Assembly: GCA_039809105.1 (NCBI GenBank) | Contig: JBDHUJ010000027.1 | Span: 1 to 22,612 of the forward strand | From: JBDHUJ01 sp039809105 | Lineage (GTDB): Bacteria; Patescibacteriota; Saccharimonadia; Saccharimonadales; UBA4665 | Reading direction: 5' to 3' | DNA: 22,612 bases | Position numbers and translations under genes: made by a program | The notes under the pieces: generated by a model | Database searches by the model: none | What the model was told of the DNA's origin: nothing | Seen by the model: only the letters and a program-made list of their open reading frames with translations | Shown: one piece after another, positions 1 to 7,425 of the stretch | Layout: every line of letters begins with the position of its first letter | Position numbering within the stretch: the stretch's first letter is position 1

Positions 1-93
1 CGGCTGACGCCGGACGTTTCTAGCTCAGGCCTGACCGCCATATAACAACAAATTCGCGGCGGCATCGCCTTCGAGGCGACCCTACTCATCAAG

Positions 94-112
94 CCCCTGG
101 CTTGTCCAGGGG
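94..112 (-). terminator. Hairpin just after the first minus-strand gene
   Basis: A perfect 7-bp stem (CCCCTGG / CCAGGGG) with a 5-nt loop lies 4 nt beyond the stop codon of the 117-899 gene. On the minus strand it is followed only by a weak T stretch (CTTGATG), so it may be an inefficient intrinsic terminator. Bases 1-93 show no feature I can support. Confidence 0.4.
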
Positions 113-116
113 TGTC

Positions 117-899
117 TCACTCAGTATTAGCGGCAACCGATTGCGCAAGTCTTTGTAGCGAAGGGGCTCGCACATGTTCGCTAAAACCAGACTCGTACAG
201 GCTCCTCAGCAAAACCGCATCACCCCAAGCCTCAAATGGCAGAGGGGAATTAAAAGCGTCGGTAGCGTGTTGCCAGCAGGTTTCGTTGCCCTGTAAGGGT
301 GTCAGACAGCGGTAGTCTACGTATTCGGAAATACCGCGTTTGCCAACGGCCAGGCGGTCGTATAAGCCGTGCATACTGACCGTAAAATCAAATTGCGCAC
401 TTTGTTGGCTTGCTTCGGGCGTGCCATTGTCTTGTTCTGGAGTGGGCTGTGCGTCAAATGTAACCGCCAAATCGATGCCGGAGCGGGCCCAGCCGTATTG
501 CGACCTTAACGGCATGGATGTAGGAGCTTCTTGGGCGGCAAGTGTTGGCGGCTTGCCCGCCAGGCGGCGAATCTGGTTATCCGCTACGACATGTTTGCCT
601 GTTTTAAGGCCAGAAAATACTGCTATATCTTCTTCGCGGATGCCCCGTCCGTTATCCGAAAGCCAGGGCTGCAAGCGCTGGAAGTAAAATATAGTGTCTT
701 CGGGTGTGATATCACCTTGAGTATAACCATTCATAATCTCACGGAGGGCGAGTGATGCGGGATGGCCATATGTGCTTGGAGTGTCGCCAGTGTGTACGGT
801 GGCTAGCCTGCCCATCATAATTTCTTGGGTGCGCGTATTGATGAGTTCGGTGCGGGCTTCGGTACCGATTGGGGTATTTTCGACTGAATTCTCTGCCAT
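117..899 (-). CDS. Unknown soluble protein, 260 aa
   Basis: I do not recognise the family. The frame stays open upstream to 965, but the ATG at 899 (MAENSVENTP) is preferred because GGGAGG lies about 8 nt before it. The protein has no signal peptide and no membrane segment, so it is probably cytoplasmic. The N-terminal half is hydrophilic and slightly acidic; residues about 145-170 form a Q/P/E/S-rich linker (around TPEQDNGTPEASQQ); the C-terminal part has two cysteines (YRCLTPLQGNETCW) and an aromatic-rich stretch. It is transcribed alone: a hairpin follows the stop and the terminator of a tRNA gene lies upstream. Codon use resembles the adjacent chromosomal genes. It could be a lineage-specific protein. 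Confidence applies to the reading frame, not to any function. Confidence 0.75.
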   Translation of the reverse strand: MAENSVENTPIGTEARTELINTRTQEIMMGRLATVHTGDTPSTYGHPASLALREIMNGYTQGDITPEDTIFYFQRLQPWLSDNGRGIREEDIAVFSGLKTGKHVVADNQIRRLAGKPPTLAAQEAPTSMPLRSQYGWARSGIDLAVTFDAQPTPEQDNGTPEASQQSAQFDFTVSMHGLYDRLAVGKRGISEYVDYRCLTPLQGNETCWQHATDAFNSPLPFEAWGDAVLLRSLYESGFSEHVRAPSLQRLAQSVAANTE

Positions 900-984
900 A
901 CGTAAATCCTCCCTATTTTGCTGTAGTATCGCACAGTGCCATAAAAAAGCAAACCCCATCAGCAAGCTCTCAACTCTTCGGTAT

Positions 985-1021
985 AAGAAAATACCTCAGA
1001 CAATGCCTGAGGTATTTTCTT
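985..1021 (-). terminator. Intrinsic terminator of tRNA-Leu
   Basis: A perfect 15-bp inverted repeat (985-999 and 1007-1021) with a 7-nt loop starts at the CCA end of the tRNA. The minus-strand product of the distal arm is rich in U (TATTTTCTT), as expected for a Rho-independent terminator. The stem is symmetrical enough to act in both directions. Confidence 0.85.
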
Positions 1022-1108
1022 GGTGCGGACGAGAGGACTTGAACCTCCACGAGTTTAAAGCTCACTAGTACCTGAAACTAGCGCGTCTACCAATTCCGCC
1101 ACGTCCGC
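1021..1108 (-). tRNA. tRNA-Leu (anticodon CAG)
   Basis: On the minus strand the acceptor strand GCGGACG pairs with CGTCCGC. The D-arm (GGCGGAATTGGTAGACGC), the anticodon stem CTAGT/ACTAG with loop TTCAGGT (anticodon CAG), a long class II variable arm and the T-arm GAGG-TTCAAGT-CCTC are all present. CCA is encoded (1021-1023). The anticodon reads the CTG leucine codon. Confidence 0.95.
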
Positions 1109-1164
1109 ATAGATGTAAAGTACACTTAGTTTACGGTCATTTCGGACCAGGTCCCGAACGCGCA

Positions 1165-1208
1165 GCGCGTCTACGATTAACTTGCGTTCACGCAGTCGCC
1201 CCGTCCGC
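1165..1208 (-). other. tRNA-Leu 5'-half-like relic
   Basis: About 100 bp upstream of tRNA-Leu the minus strand again reads GCGGACG followed by GGCG and, after an unrelated stretch, GTAGACGCGCT. These are the same landmarks as the acceptor strand and D-arm of the intact gene. No anticodon arm or 3' half follows, so it is not a tRNA. It may be a decayed partial duplication. The rest of 1109-1402 holds only the hairpins listed separately. Confidence 0.35.
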
Positions 1209-1326
1209 ACGGATGGTAAATTAACTACGTTATCTTATCTGTTTTTAGCTATTTTAGCAAGTCCTTCACTTATCGACTCCATGAGCACAGCGAACGAGCC
1301 GACAGGCGAGCTTTAGGGGGAGGGAG

Positions 1327-1355
1327 ACTTGTTCCGAATTCACTTCGGAACAAGT
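1327..1355 (-). terminator. 12-bp hairpin downstream of the peptide-binding protein gene
   Basis: A perfect inverted repeat (ACTTGTTCCGAA / TTCGGAACAAGT, 5-nt loop) lies about 50 nt after the stop of the 1403-3199 gene. It has no T-run on the minus strand, so it may be a transcript 3'-end stabiliser rather than a classic terminator. Confidence 0.45.
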
Positions 1356-1356
1356 T

Positions 1357-1400
1357 GGGAGGGGTGAGCCCCTCCCTGAAACTACAGTGAGCCCCTCCCT
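1357..1400. repeat. 8-bp hairpin plus 14-bp direct repeat
   Basis: GGGAGGGG (1357-1364) pairs with CCCCTCCC (1369-1376) around a 4-nt loop. The 14-mer GTGAGCCCCTCCCT occurs at 1364-1377 and again, exactly, at 1387-1400, ending just before the stop codon of the next gene. A related G-rich run sits at 1315-1325. The role is unknown. Confidence 0.6.
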
Positions 1401-1402
1401 AA

Positions 1403-3199
1403 TTATTGATTACTGACTTTGGCGGTGTGCGTTTCCCATGCGGCGACCGTGTTGTAGCGGTCGGTGTCGGTGTTCAAAGCATGTTCTTCCAGGTTGTAGA
1501 CCGGGCCGCGGGTTATGTAGAGGAACCGGGGCTGGTAGAGACCGAGCGCGGGTGCGTCGGCTTGCCAAGCCTGCAGGAACGGCCGGTATTTTATGACGCG
1601 CAGGGCCGGGTCGGTGCGGGTGCGGCCGGCTTCGAGCGCGGCGTCGGCAGTAGTCGACCGGTACTCCGAAAAATTCAGCCGGCTGGCGGAGCGGATATCT
1701 GCCTGCGTGCTGTCCCAGTATGCGTAGACGTCGGGGTCGACGCCGATGGATATGCCGTACAGCAACGCATCGTACGTATGAAACTCGAGCGTGGTCTGGA
1801 AGTCTGACGCCTGCTGCGAAATCGGCACGACGTCGGCGCCGATGGCCCGCCAGTCGCTGACTAGCCGGCGGACGACATAGTCATTTTCGGGTGTTTCCTG
1901 AGTGTACAGGCGGAATGTCAGCCGTTGCCCGCTCTTGCTGCGGATGCCGTTCGTGCCGACGGTCCACCCGGCAGCGTCGAGCTGCGCCTTGGCAGCTGTC
2001 GGGTCGTAACCGGCCTGGTGGTATTTGCTGTCGTACGCCAGCTGACCCATGAGCAGCGGTTCGCGCACGGGGTGGGTCTGGTACGACAGGCCCTCTATGA
2101 TTCCCTGCGTATCGGCGCCTTTTACCAGCGCCTGGCGGACAGCCGTCTCGCCCAGGACACCGCTCGAGGTTTTGAAGAACGACATCAGTGCGGCTGTCGA
2201 CGTAAAGCTGGTGACGTGGATGTCGGAACCGGTGCCGATTTCTTTCGGAACTTCGTTTAGTCCGGCCATGGCGTTGACATCGTGTGCGTTGAATGCCGCG
2301 ACCAGCCGGTCACGGGTAGAATAAGCACGGATGACGAACCGGCTGAGTTTGGGGCTGCCGCCGACATAGTTATCGAACGGCTGAAGGGCGATGAAGGTGG
2401 TCGATTTGTCGGGGCTGGCGCCGTCGTTCGTTTCTATGGTGCGCCATTTGAACGGGCCGGCGCCGACGGGGTGGATGGTGTTGAAGTTGTTCGAGCGCAG
2501 CTGTTCGGCCGGCACGCTGCCCAGGAGGTGCTCCGGGATGATGCCGGTCGTCAAGCTGTAGGGGAACGATGCGAGCGTACTTGGCAGGTCGAACCGTACG
2601 GTGGTGGGGTTGATGGCGCTGATGCTGATTCCCTGCCAGGCTGCCTGCAGCGCCGAGTTCGCGTCGGGGTTCTGTATGGTGTGATAGGTGAATACGACGT
2701 CGTCTGCTGTCAGCGGCTTGCCGTCGTGCCAGGTCAGGTTGGGCTTGAGCGTGACGGTGTACTGCCGGCCGCTGGCATCGACGCTGAAGCCGCTGGCCAG
2801 GTCACCGGTCAGTGAGTTGTGGTTGTCGTACTTCAAGAGGCCGGCGAAGATGAGGCGCGATACTGCGGAATCGACGCTCCCGGTGGCATAGATAGGGTTG
2901 GCATTGCTGTAGCTGCCCACCATGCCTTCGTTGTAAGCGCCACCGGCAACAGGCTGCGTGGTCTGGTAGAACGTACTGAGCGCCATGGTCTGCGCCACGG
3001 TGCACCCGGCCAGCAGTGCGACCAGCAGTATCCAGCCGAATGCGAAGCGCTTGACCTGCAACAGCCGGTCGAAACGGGCGATGAGGTTGTTTTCGAACTG
3101 CGCCTCAGCCTCCTGTGCGGCTGTTTCGACTTGCCGTTGGCGGCGGCGAAACAGACGTCGGACCCGTAAACGTGCTGCGCGGTCAAAAGAAAGTGCCAT
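1403..3199 (-). CDS. Membrane-tethered peptide-binding protein (SBP family 5)
   Basis: This is an extracytoplasmic solute-binding protein of the OppA/DppA type, which normally hands peptides to an ABC importer. The body carries family hallmarks: a GLLKYD...LTGDLASGFSV segment, the LTWHDGKPLTADDVVFTY motif near residues 155-175, and HPVGAGPFKW near 250. The N-terminus is unusual. About 50 residues of very basic, helical sequence (RRLFRRRQRQ) precede one hydrophobic segment at about 51-70, ending in a lipobox-like LLAGC (Cys66), so the protein may be anchored rather than freely secreted. The start ATG at 3199 has GAGG 4-5 nt before it. It ends the pepP-like/yvlD-like/secG block with a 36-nt gap after secG. 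No permease or importer ATPase lies in the window. Function is inferred from family; substrate is unknown. Confidence 0.88.
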   Translation of the reverse strand: MALSFDRAARLRVRRLFRRRQRQVETAAQEAEAQFENNLIARFDRLLQVKRFAFGWILLVALLAGCTVAQTMALSTFYQTTQPVAGGAYNEGMVGSYSNANPIYATGSVDSAVSRLIFAGLLKYDNHNSLTGDLASGFSVDASGRQYTVTLKPNLTWHDGKPLTADDVVFTYHTIQNPDANSALQAAWQGISISAINPTTVRFDLPSTLASFPYSLTTGIIPEHLLGSVPAEQLRSNNFNTIHPVGAGPFKWRTIETNDGASPDKSTTFIALQPFDNYVGGSPKLSRFVIRAYSTRDRLVAAFNAHDVNAMAGLNEVPKEIGTGSDIHVTSFTSTAALMSFFKTSSGVLGETAVRQALVKGADTQGIIEGLSYQTHPVREPLLMGQLAYDSKYHQAGYDPTAAKAQLDAAGWTVGTNGIRSKSGQRLTFRLYTQETPENDYVVRRLVSDWRAIGADVVPISQQASDFQTTLEFHTYDALLYGISIGVDPDVYAYWDSTQADIRSASRLNFSEYRSTTADAALEAGRTRTDPALRVIKYRPFLQAWQADAPALGLYQPRFLYITRGPVYNLEEHALNTDTDRYNTVAAWETHTAKVSNQ

Positions 3200-3235
3200 T
3201 ATACCCTCGAACCACCCCTTATTCTTTAGTACTTC

Positions 3236-3451
3236 TTACGCCGCAATAATACCCGCCAAAATAGACAGTACAAACACCGTAGCGGTAACGATAGTAATCT
3301 GATAAATAGTTTTTTCGGTGCCGCGGCGTTCGGTGTTGACTTCGCCGCTGCTGCCGATGCCGGCGCCGAGACTGGCTCCGCGGGTCTGCACCAGGATAAG
3401 CAATGTCATGAACAGCATAGAAGCAATGGTGACGTAATTGTAAATACTCAT
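3236..3451 (-). CDS. secG: SecG, preprotein translocase subunit
   Basis: A 71-aa protein with two membrane segments (about residues 5-22 and 48-68) joined by a glycine-rich loop. The loop carries the SecG signature: LILVQTRGASLGAGIG, then the charged RRGTEK just before the second helix. SecG binds SecYE and helps protein export through the Sec channel in the inner membrane. The start ATG at 3451 overlaps the TGA of the upstream yvlD-like gene (shared ATGA), implying translational coupling. The frame remains open further upstream, but those residues do not resemble SecG. The length is normal. The link to export fits its neighbour, a secreted or anchored binding protein. Confidence 0.88.
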   Translation of the reverse strand: MSIYNYVTIASMLFMTLLILVQTRGASLGAGIGSSGEVNTERRGTEKTIYQITIVTATVFVLSILAGIIAA

Positions 3452-3864
3452 CGTTCTTCTAGTATAGCGGTAACCAGGTAATTTACCAAGCCTATGATAA
3501 GCCCCGTGCCCATAGCCGCCCAGAAATTCGTGACCTCGAAGGGTTTGTAGAGTACGCTGGCGAGCCAAACCGTCAGCCCGTTGACGACCAGCATGAACAA
3601 GCCAAGTGTTACCAGTATGGCCGGGAGGCTGGCGAGCACCAGAATGGGTTTAATGACGGCGTTTATGGCCGCTAGTATGAGCCCGGCAATGATGATAACG
3701 ATGAACCGGTCGTCATACGACACACTGCTACTGAGCAGCCCGGCGGCTATCCAAAGCCCCAGCGAACAGACGAGCCACCGGAGTGCAAACCGTACCGCAA
3801 AGCCCGGCGCCGGGTTTTGGGCTGGTTGGTTCGCGACTTGTTTGCTGTGAGTTTTTGTGCTCAT
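3448..3864 (-). CDS. YvlD/phage-holin-4 family membrane protein
   Basis: A 138-aa protein with four predicted membrane helices (about 27-46, 52-70, 74-100, 113-135) after a short polar N-terminus. The pattern AAINAVIKPIL ... LPAILVTLGLF ... VNGLTVWLAS is typical of Phage_holin_4_2 (PF04020, YvlD family), conserved bacterial membrane proteins of poorly known role that are not proven holins. I chose the ATG at 3864 (MSTKTHSK); the frame is open further upstream inside the pepP-like gene, but that part is its shadow. It begins 20 nt after the pepP-like stop and its TGA overlaps the secG start, so the three genes are probably cotranscribed. No strong Shine-Dalgarno precedes it. Confidence 0.85.
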   Translation of the reverse strand: MSTKTHSKQVANQPAQNPAPGFAVRFALRWLVCSLGLWIAAGLLSSSVSYDDRFIVIIIAGLILAAINAVIKPILVLASLPAILVTLGLFMLVVNGLTVWLASVLYKPFEVTNFWAAMGTGLIIGLVNYLVTAILEER

Positions 3865-3884
3865 GTGGCTAGCTATGATTGTAG

Positions 3885-5117
3885 TTAAAATGCCCGCCGC
3901 GGGCAAGCCGCACTCAGCACTTCGCATCCATCTTTCGTAATGAGTATGTCGTCTTCTATCCGCACGCCGATGCCTTCTTCCGGTATATAAATCCCCGGTT
4001 CGCAGGTAATGACCATATTTGCCTGCCATGGTTCGCGGTAATCACCGGCGTCATGCAGGTCCAGCCCGAGGAAGTGCGACGTTGCATGCGGGAAATAGTG
4101 CCGAATGTTCTCCCGGGTCGCTTCCCGTATGACGCCAAGTTCGAGGAGTTTGGCACCCATGTATGTCTCGACCTGTTTTTCGTAGTCCAGCGGCTGTACG
4201 CCTGGTTTGATGAGGCCGAGTGCATATGTCTGCACCTCTGCCACGGCATTCCAGAGCTCGGCTTTCCGGCCGCTCAGGGGCTGGTTGCTGATGGTGCGGG
4301 TGATGTCTGCGTCATAGCGTTCTACGCTGGCGCCGATATCGATGACAATAAGGTCGCCCGTTTCGATTTCCCCGTCGTTTTCCTGGTGATGCAGCGTGGT
4401 GCTGTGCTTGCCTGCGCCGACGATTGAAAAGAAGGCCGGCCCGTCCGCGCCGCGCTTGCGGAAACCATACGTTATGGCGGCTTCAATCTCGTATTCATAC
4501 CGAACCGTGTTCAAGAACTCCGGCTGGCGAATATCGGCTATGGTCTCGGTGGTAATATCTATGGCCCGCTGCAGCGCCTGAAGTTCTTCGGGCTGTTTGA
4601 CACAGCGCAGCCGGGCGATTTCCTCCCGGATGTCCTGGACGGCAACATCGCGGTCGAGGCGCTTGAGTTTTTCAATCAACCGTCTTCGGTACGGAAGCGT
4701 ATGAAGCCCATGCCGCTTCATGTACGATGGCGCGCTTAGCGGCGTGGCGACCGTATGCGTCCGGGCTAGCTCGTCGCGTACCTTTTTCCAGCCGGTTGCG
4801 CTGTCTACTATCTGCGTGATTCCTGAGGTAGCGGTGAAGGCAACGAAATCGTGTGCTCCGTCGAACGCCTCGCGCTCGAATGAGAGCGTCGGGGCGATGA
4901 GGTACGTTTCTCGGGCAGTGATTACCAGCACCAAATCTGGCGTGCTCAGCCCGGTCAGATACCAGAAGCTACTGTCCTGGTGAAATGGGAACGCTTCGTC
5001 GGCGCCCTTCTGCATGGTGCCGTTGCCGGTGATGACGATGGGCGCGTCGCTGGCGATGGCGGAGCGGAGTTTGGCGCGGTTGCCGGCGAAGAAGTCGGAG
5101 GTGAAGAAACTTTGCAT
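3885..5117 (-). CDS. pepP: Xaa-Pro aminopeptidase (M24B, PepP-like)
   Basis: A 410-aa protein made of an N-terminal AMP_N (creatinase-like) domain, about residues 1-160, and a C-terminal pita-bread M24 metallopeptidase domain. The five metal ligands expected for the family are visible: Asp260 (VIDIG), Asp271 (DADITRT), His348 (SHFLGLDLHD), Glu373 (TCEPGIYIP) and Glu388 (GVRIEDD), with His243/244 in the substrate pocket. It should remove an N-terminal residue before proline using two divalent metals in the cytoplasm. The length matches PepP. It is first in the block leading to secG and the peptide-binding protein, so peptide scavenging is a plausible theme (inference). There is no clear Shine-Dalgarno; a TATACT box ends 7 nt before the ATG. 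Confidence 0.92.
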   Translation of the reverse strand: MQSFFTSDFFAGNRAKLRSAIASDAPIVITGNGTMQKGADEAFPFHQDSSFWYLTGLSTPDLVLVITARETYLIAPTLSFEREAFDGAHDFVAFTATSGITQIVDSATGWKKVRDELARTHTVATPLSAPSYMKRHGLHTLPYRRRLIEKLKRLDRDVAVQDIREEIARLRCVKQPEELQALQRAIDITTETIADIRQPEFLNTVRYEYEIEAAITYGFRKRGADGPAFFSIVGAGKHSTTLHHQENDGEIETGDLIVIDIGASVERYDADITRTISNQPLSGRKAELWNAVAEVQTYALGLIKPGVQPLDYEKQVETYMGAKLLELGVIREATRENIRHYFPHATSHFLGLDLHDAGDYREPWQANMVITCEPGIYIPEEGIGVRIEDDILITKDGCEVLSAACPRRAF

Positions 5118-5124
5118 CCCATCA

Positions 5125-5130
5125 AGTATA
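5125..5130 (-). promoter_or_regulatory. -10 box of the pepP-like gene, leaderless spacing
   Basis: On the minus strand TATACT is followed by 7 nt and then the ATG at 5117. Transcription would be expected to start at or next to the A of the start codon. No convincing -35 element is visible. Confidence 0.55.
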
Positions 5131-5139
5131 GCAAATATA

Positions 5140-5286
5140 AAATCCTAAGTTCCAAAACCTAAGCCCTAAACAAAATCTAAATTCAAAGGGTTCAATGCTC
5201 AAAACGCTTGCACCCATGGGCGGTTTTGAATATTCGGGTTTTGCTCATTTGAGCTTGTTTAGAGTTTAGAGCTTAGGGTTTGGAAT
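5140..5286. repeat. Intergenic palindromic repeat, copy A
   Basis: An AT-rich imperfect inverted repeat of about 145 bp fills the gap between the pepP-like and carboxypeptidase genes. The left arm (about 5150-5206) contains CTAAGCCCTAAACAAA and AAATTCAAAGGGTTC; the right arm (about 5221-5285) contains the complement-like TTTGAGCTTGTTTAGAG and TTTAGAGCTTAGGG. The loop carries CCCATGGG. A second copy is at 6589-6725. The stretch 5245-5276 matches 6688-6719 at 31 of 32 positions. No coding potential is seen. Confidence 0.85.
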
Positions 5287-5295
5287 TTCTTGCCT

Positions 5296-6525
5296 CTAGT
5301 GGCGGGTGAGGCGCCACCAGAAACTAGGTCCGGCGAGCGGTTTTTCGAGCACTACCGCCACTTGCCCGCTGGTTTTCGGCGTGCGGGCGTACAGGGTGCC
5401 GACGGACTTCGGCTGATTCGCGGTATCCAAATCGTTCAGTACGGTGTGTATCGAAGCAAGCTGGCCGTTCCACCGCGTAGGGGCTAAATCGGCTGCAGCC
5501 ACGGCTGTGGCGCTCGCTCCCCAAGGTGCGTGGTAGGTCGCGACTTTCTCACCCTGGGCTGCGAGTTTGACTGCTGTGAAATTCGAGGGTACCGAAGCGA
5601 GGAGCGTTACGGTGTCGCGGAGGGCTTGGCCGAGCGTGCCAGCGCCCATCACGGCGCCGGTTACGGTAACGTTCTTGTCGCCGACCGGTACAGTGGCGGC
5701 ATACAGAAAGGCGCCAGTGTTTTCGTCGTTGTTGCCGGTCTTGATGCCGATGATGCCCTGTTGTCCGAGCACGAAATTGTAGTTCGTGACGGTGCCGGTG
5801 AGCGGGAGCGTGGCGGTTTTTTGCCCGGCGATTTCCATAAGCACCGGTTGCTTGAGCGCCAGACTGCCGAGTTCGGCCAGGTCTGCCGCAGTGCTTACCG
5901 TTGCGCCGTCGAGACCGCTGGCATCGACAGCGACCTTGGTGTTTGTCATGCCGTTCCGGGCGAGGAACTGGTTGGCGTAGGTACGGTACGCGTCCACGCT
6001 GCCAAAGGCCCAGACCGCCAGCGAGTCGGCGAGGTTATTGGCGCTGGGCAGTAGCAATCCTTCCAGAAGCTGGTACTGGGAAATGGTCTCGCCGGCTTCG
6101 ACATACGTTACTGAGCCGTCGTTCATGACGTAGTGGTTGTAAATGTCGACGTCTGCTTGGGTCAGCGTGATGGTCGGCCCTTGCTCGCCCGCCTTCAGCG
6201 GATGCTTCTCGAGTACGCAGAGCGCCGTGATGACTTTGGCGATGCTAGCCGTCGCGAGCTGTTTCTGTTCGCCATTGGTCGCCAGCAGTGTGCCATCTGC
6301 CAGCGCCAGAGAAGCTTGCCCATAGCTTGGCCACGCGAGCGAGACGGCCGAGGGCGGAACGTTGGTTTCGGTGATGGCAGAGGCTGTGACCATCGGCAAA
6401 GGGCGCAGATAATTCACGGTCCCTGCGACCGTTGCGAGCAGCAGTACGCCGAGCACCGCCAGGGCTGCCCGGCGGCCGACGTGCCGCTTGGGCTTCGGGG
6501 GCGGTTTTACGGGTATGACACGCAT
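5296..6525 (-). CDS. D-alanyl-D-alanine carboxypeptidase (S11, PBP5-type)
   Basis: A 409-aa membrane-anchored peptidoglycan-modifying enzyme. A basic N-terminus (KPPPKPKRHVGRR) precedes one membrane segment at about 19-37. The three penicillin-binding motifs are in the right order and spacing for peptidase S11: SxxK at Ser94-Lys97 (SIAK), SxN at Ser161-Asn163 (SAN), and KTG at 262-264. The family removes the terminal D-Ala of stem peptides outside the membrane and so limits crosslinking. After the catalytic domain (to about 310) there is a further region that could match the C-terminal beta domain of PBP5. The gene is monocistronic and bracketed by two copies of one palindromic repeat. No Shine-Dalgarno is visible; a TATAAT box lies 12 nt before the ATG. 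Confidence 0.9.
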   Translation of the reverse strand: MRVIPVKPPPKPKRHVGRRAALAVLGVLLLATVAGTVNYLRPLPMVTASAITETNVPPSAVSLAWPSYGQASLALADGTLLATNGEQKQLATASIAKVITALCVLEKHPLKAGEQGPTITLTQADVDIYNHYVMNDGSVTYVEAGETISQYQLLEGLLLPSANNLADSLAVWAFGSVDAYRTYANQFLARNGMTNTKVAVDASGLDGATVSTAADLAELGSLALKQPVLMEIAGQKTATLPLTGTVTNYNFVLGQQGIIGIKTGNNDENTGAFLYAATVPVGDKNVTVTGAVMGAGTLGQALRDTVTLLASVPSNFTAVKLAAQGEKVATYHAPWGASATAVAAADLAPTRWNGQLASIHTVLNDLDTANQPKSVGTLYARTPKTSGQVAVVLEKPLAGPSFWWRLTRH

Positions 6526-6537
6526 ATGGTTACTACT

Positions 6538-6543
6538 ATTATA
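6538..6543 (-). promoter_or_regulatory. -10 box of the carboxypeptidase gene
   Basis: A perfect TATAAT on the minus strand lies 12 nt upstream of the ATG at 6525. The predicted 5' UTR is only about 4-6 nt and lacks a Shine-Dalgarno. Confidence 0.6.
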
Positions 6544-6588
6544 GCTCTTATCTAAACAAAGCCTGAATGTATGAGATGGAGTAAGTTT

Positions 6589-6725
6589 TAAATTCTAAGC
6601 TCTAAGTTCTAAACAAATTCCAAATTCAAAGGTTCCAAATGCTCAAAACATCGATATGCCGAGTCGTTTTGAACATTGAGACTTTGTTCATTTGAGCTTG
6701 TTTAGAATTTAGAGCTTAGAATTTG
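6589..6725. repeat. Intergenic palindromic repeat, copy B
   Basis: A second copy of the element at 5140-5286. Its arms are closer to perfect: the left arm begins AAATTCTAAGCTCTAAGTTC and the right arm, read on the other strand, begins AAATTCTAAGCTCTAAATTC. It sits between the divergently transcribed carboxypeptidase and lemA genes, just upstream of the lemA promoter. Whether it acts as a structured RNA, a mobile miniature element or a regulatory spacer cannot be told from the sequence. Confidence 0.85.
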
Positions 6726-6774
6726 ACTACCGCGTGCAGGGGTTTGTTTACTCGCATACTGCTGCGCTTTCCGC

Positions 6775-6780
6775 TATACT
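6775..6780 (+). promoter_or_regulatory. -10 box of lemA-htpX
   Basis: TATACT lies 33 nt upstream of the lemA ATG. The 5' UTR of about 25 nt contains a good Shine-Dalgarno (AAGGAG, about 10 nt before the ATG). No obvious -35 is seen. Confidence 0.5.
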
Positions 6781-6813
6781 GAAACGTAGGTAATTCTAAG
6801 GAGAACTTGCTAC

Positions 6814-7380
6814 ATGACAATCATTCTTATCATCGTCGGCGTCGTGGTCGTCCTCGGCATCGTCGTGGCGGCGATGTACAACAGCCTGGTGACGCTGAAC
6901 GTCCGGGCCAACGAAGCCTGGAGCGACATAACCGTCCAACTGAAGCGCCGCGCCGACCTCATACCGAACCTTGTCAATACCGTCAAGGGCTACGCCACGC
7001 ACGAAAGCGGCGTATTCGAAAAAGTCACTGCTGCGCGTGCCGCCACCCTGAATGCGCAGACGCCGGAACAGGCCGCCAAAGCTGAGGGCGATTTCCAGGC
7101 GACCATGAAGAGTCTGTTCGCCGTCGCCGAGGCCTACCCCGACCTCAAAGCCAGCCAGAACTTCCAGCAGCTGCAGGCCGACCTGACCGACACCGAAGAC
7201 AAAATCCAAGCCAGCCGCCGCTTCTACAACGGCGTCGTCCGCGATTTCAACACCAAGCGCACTGTGTTCCCAACCAACATCTTCGCGAAGATGCTCGGGT
7301 TCAAAGAAGACAAGCAGTTCTTCGAAGTCAGCGACGCAGAAAACGCCACTATCCAAGCCCCTGTCGAAGTCAAGTTTTAA
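6814..7380 (+). CDS. lemA: LemA family protein
   Basis: A 188-aa protein with an N-terminal membrane anchor (about residues 3-23) and a helical cytoplasmic or extracytoplasmic domain. Family landmarks include YNSLVTLNVRANEAWSDI, then QLKRRADLIPNLVNTVKGYA, and near the end YNGVVRDFNTKRTVFPTNIF. The length is typical. LemA is a widely conserved protein of uncertain biochemical role that is repeatedly found beside the protease HtpX. The same order is seen here, with htpX starting 45 nt after the lemA stop, suggesting an operon for membrane-protein quality control. The start is fixed by AAGGAG upstream. Confidence 0.92.
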   Translation: MTIILIIVGVVVVLGIVVAAMYNSLVTLNVRANEAWSDITVQLKRRADLIPNLVNTVKGYATHESGVFEKVTAARAATLNAQTPEQAAKAEGDFQATMKSLFAVAEAYPDLKASQNFQQLQADLTDTEDKIQASRRFYNGVVRDFNTKRTVFPTNIFAKMLGFKEDKQFFEVSDAENATIQAPVEVKF

Positions 7381-7425
7381 TCAGCAGAGCTACAGCTCTG
7401 ATAGACATGGTGTAGGTGTAGAGAT

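Noticed and set aside
2282..2815. 177-codon plus-strand frame opposite the peptide-binding protein
   Set aside because: Shadow of the conserved SBP domain; glycine/arginine-rich random composition.
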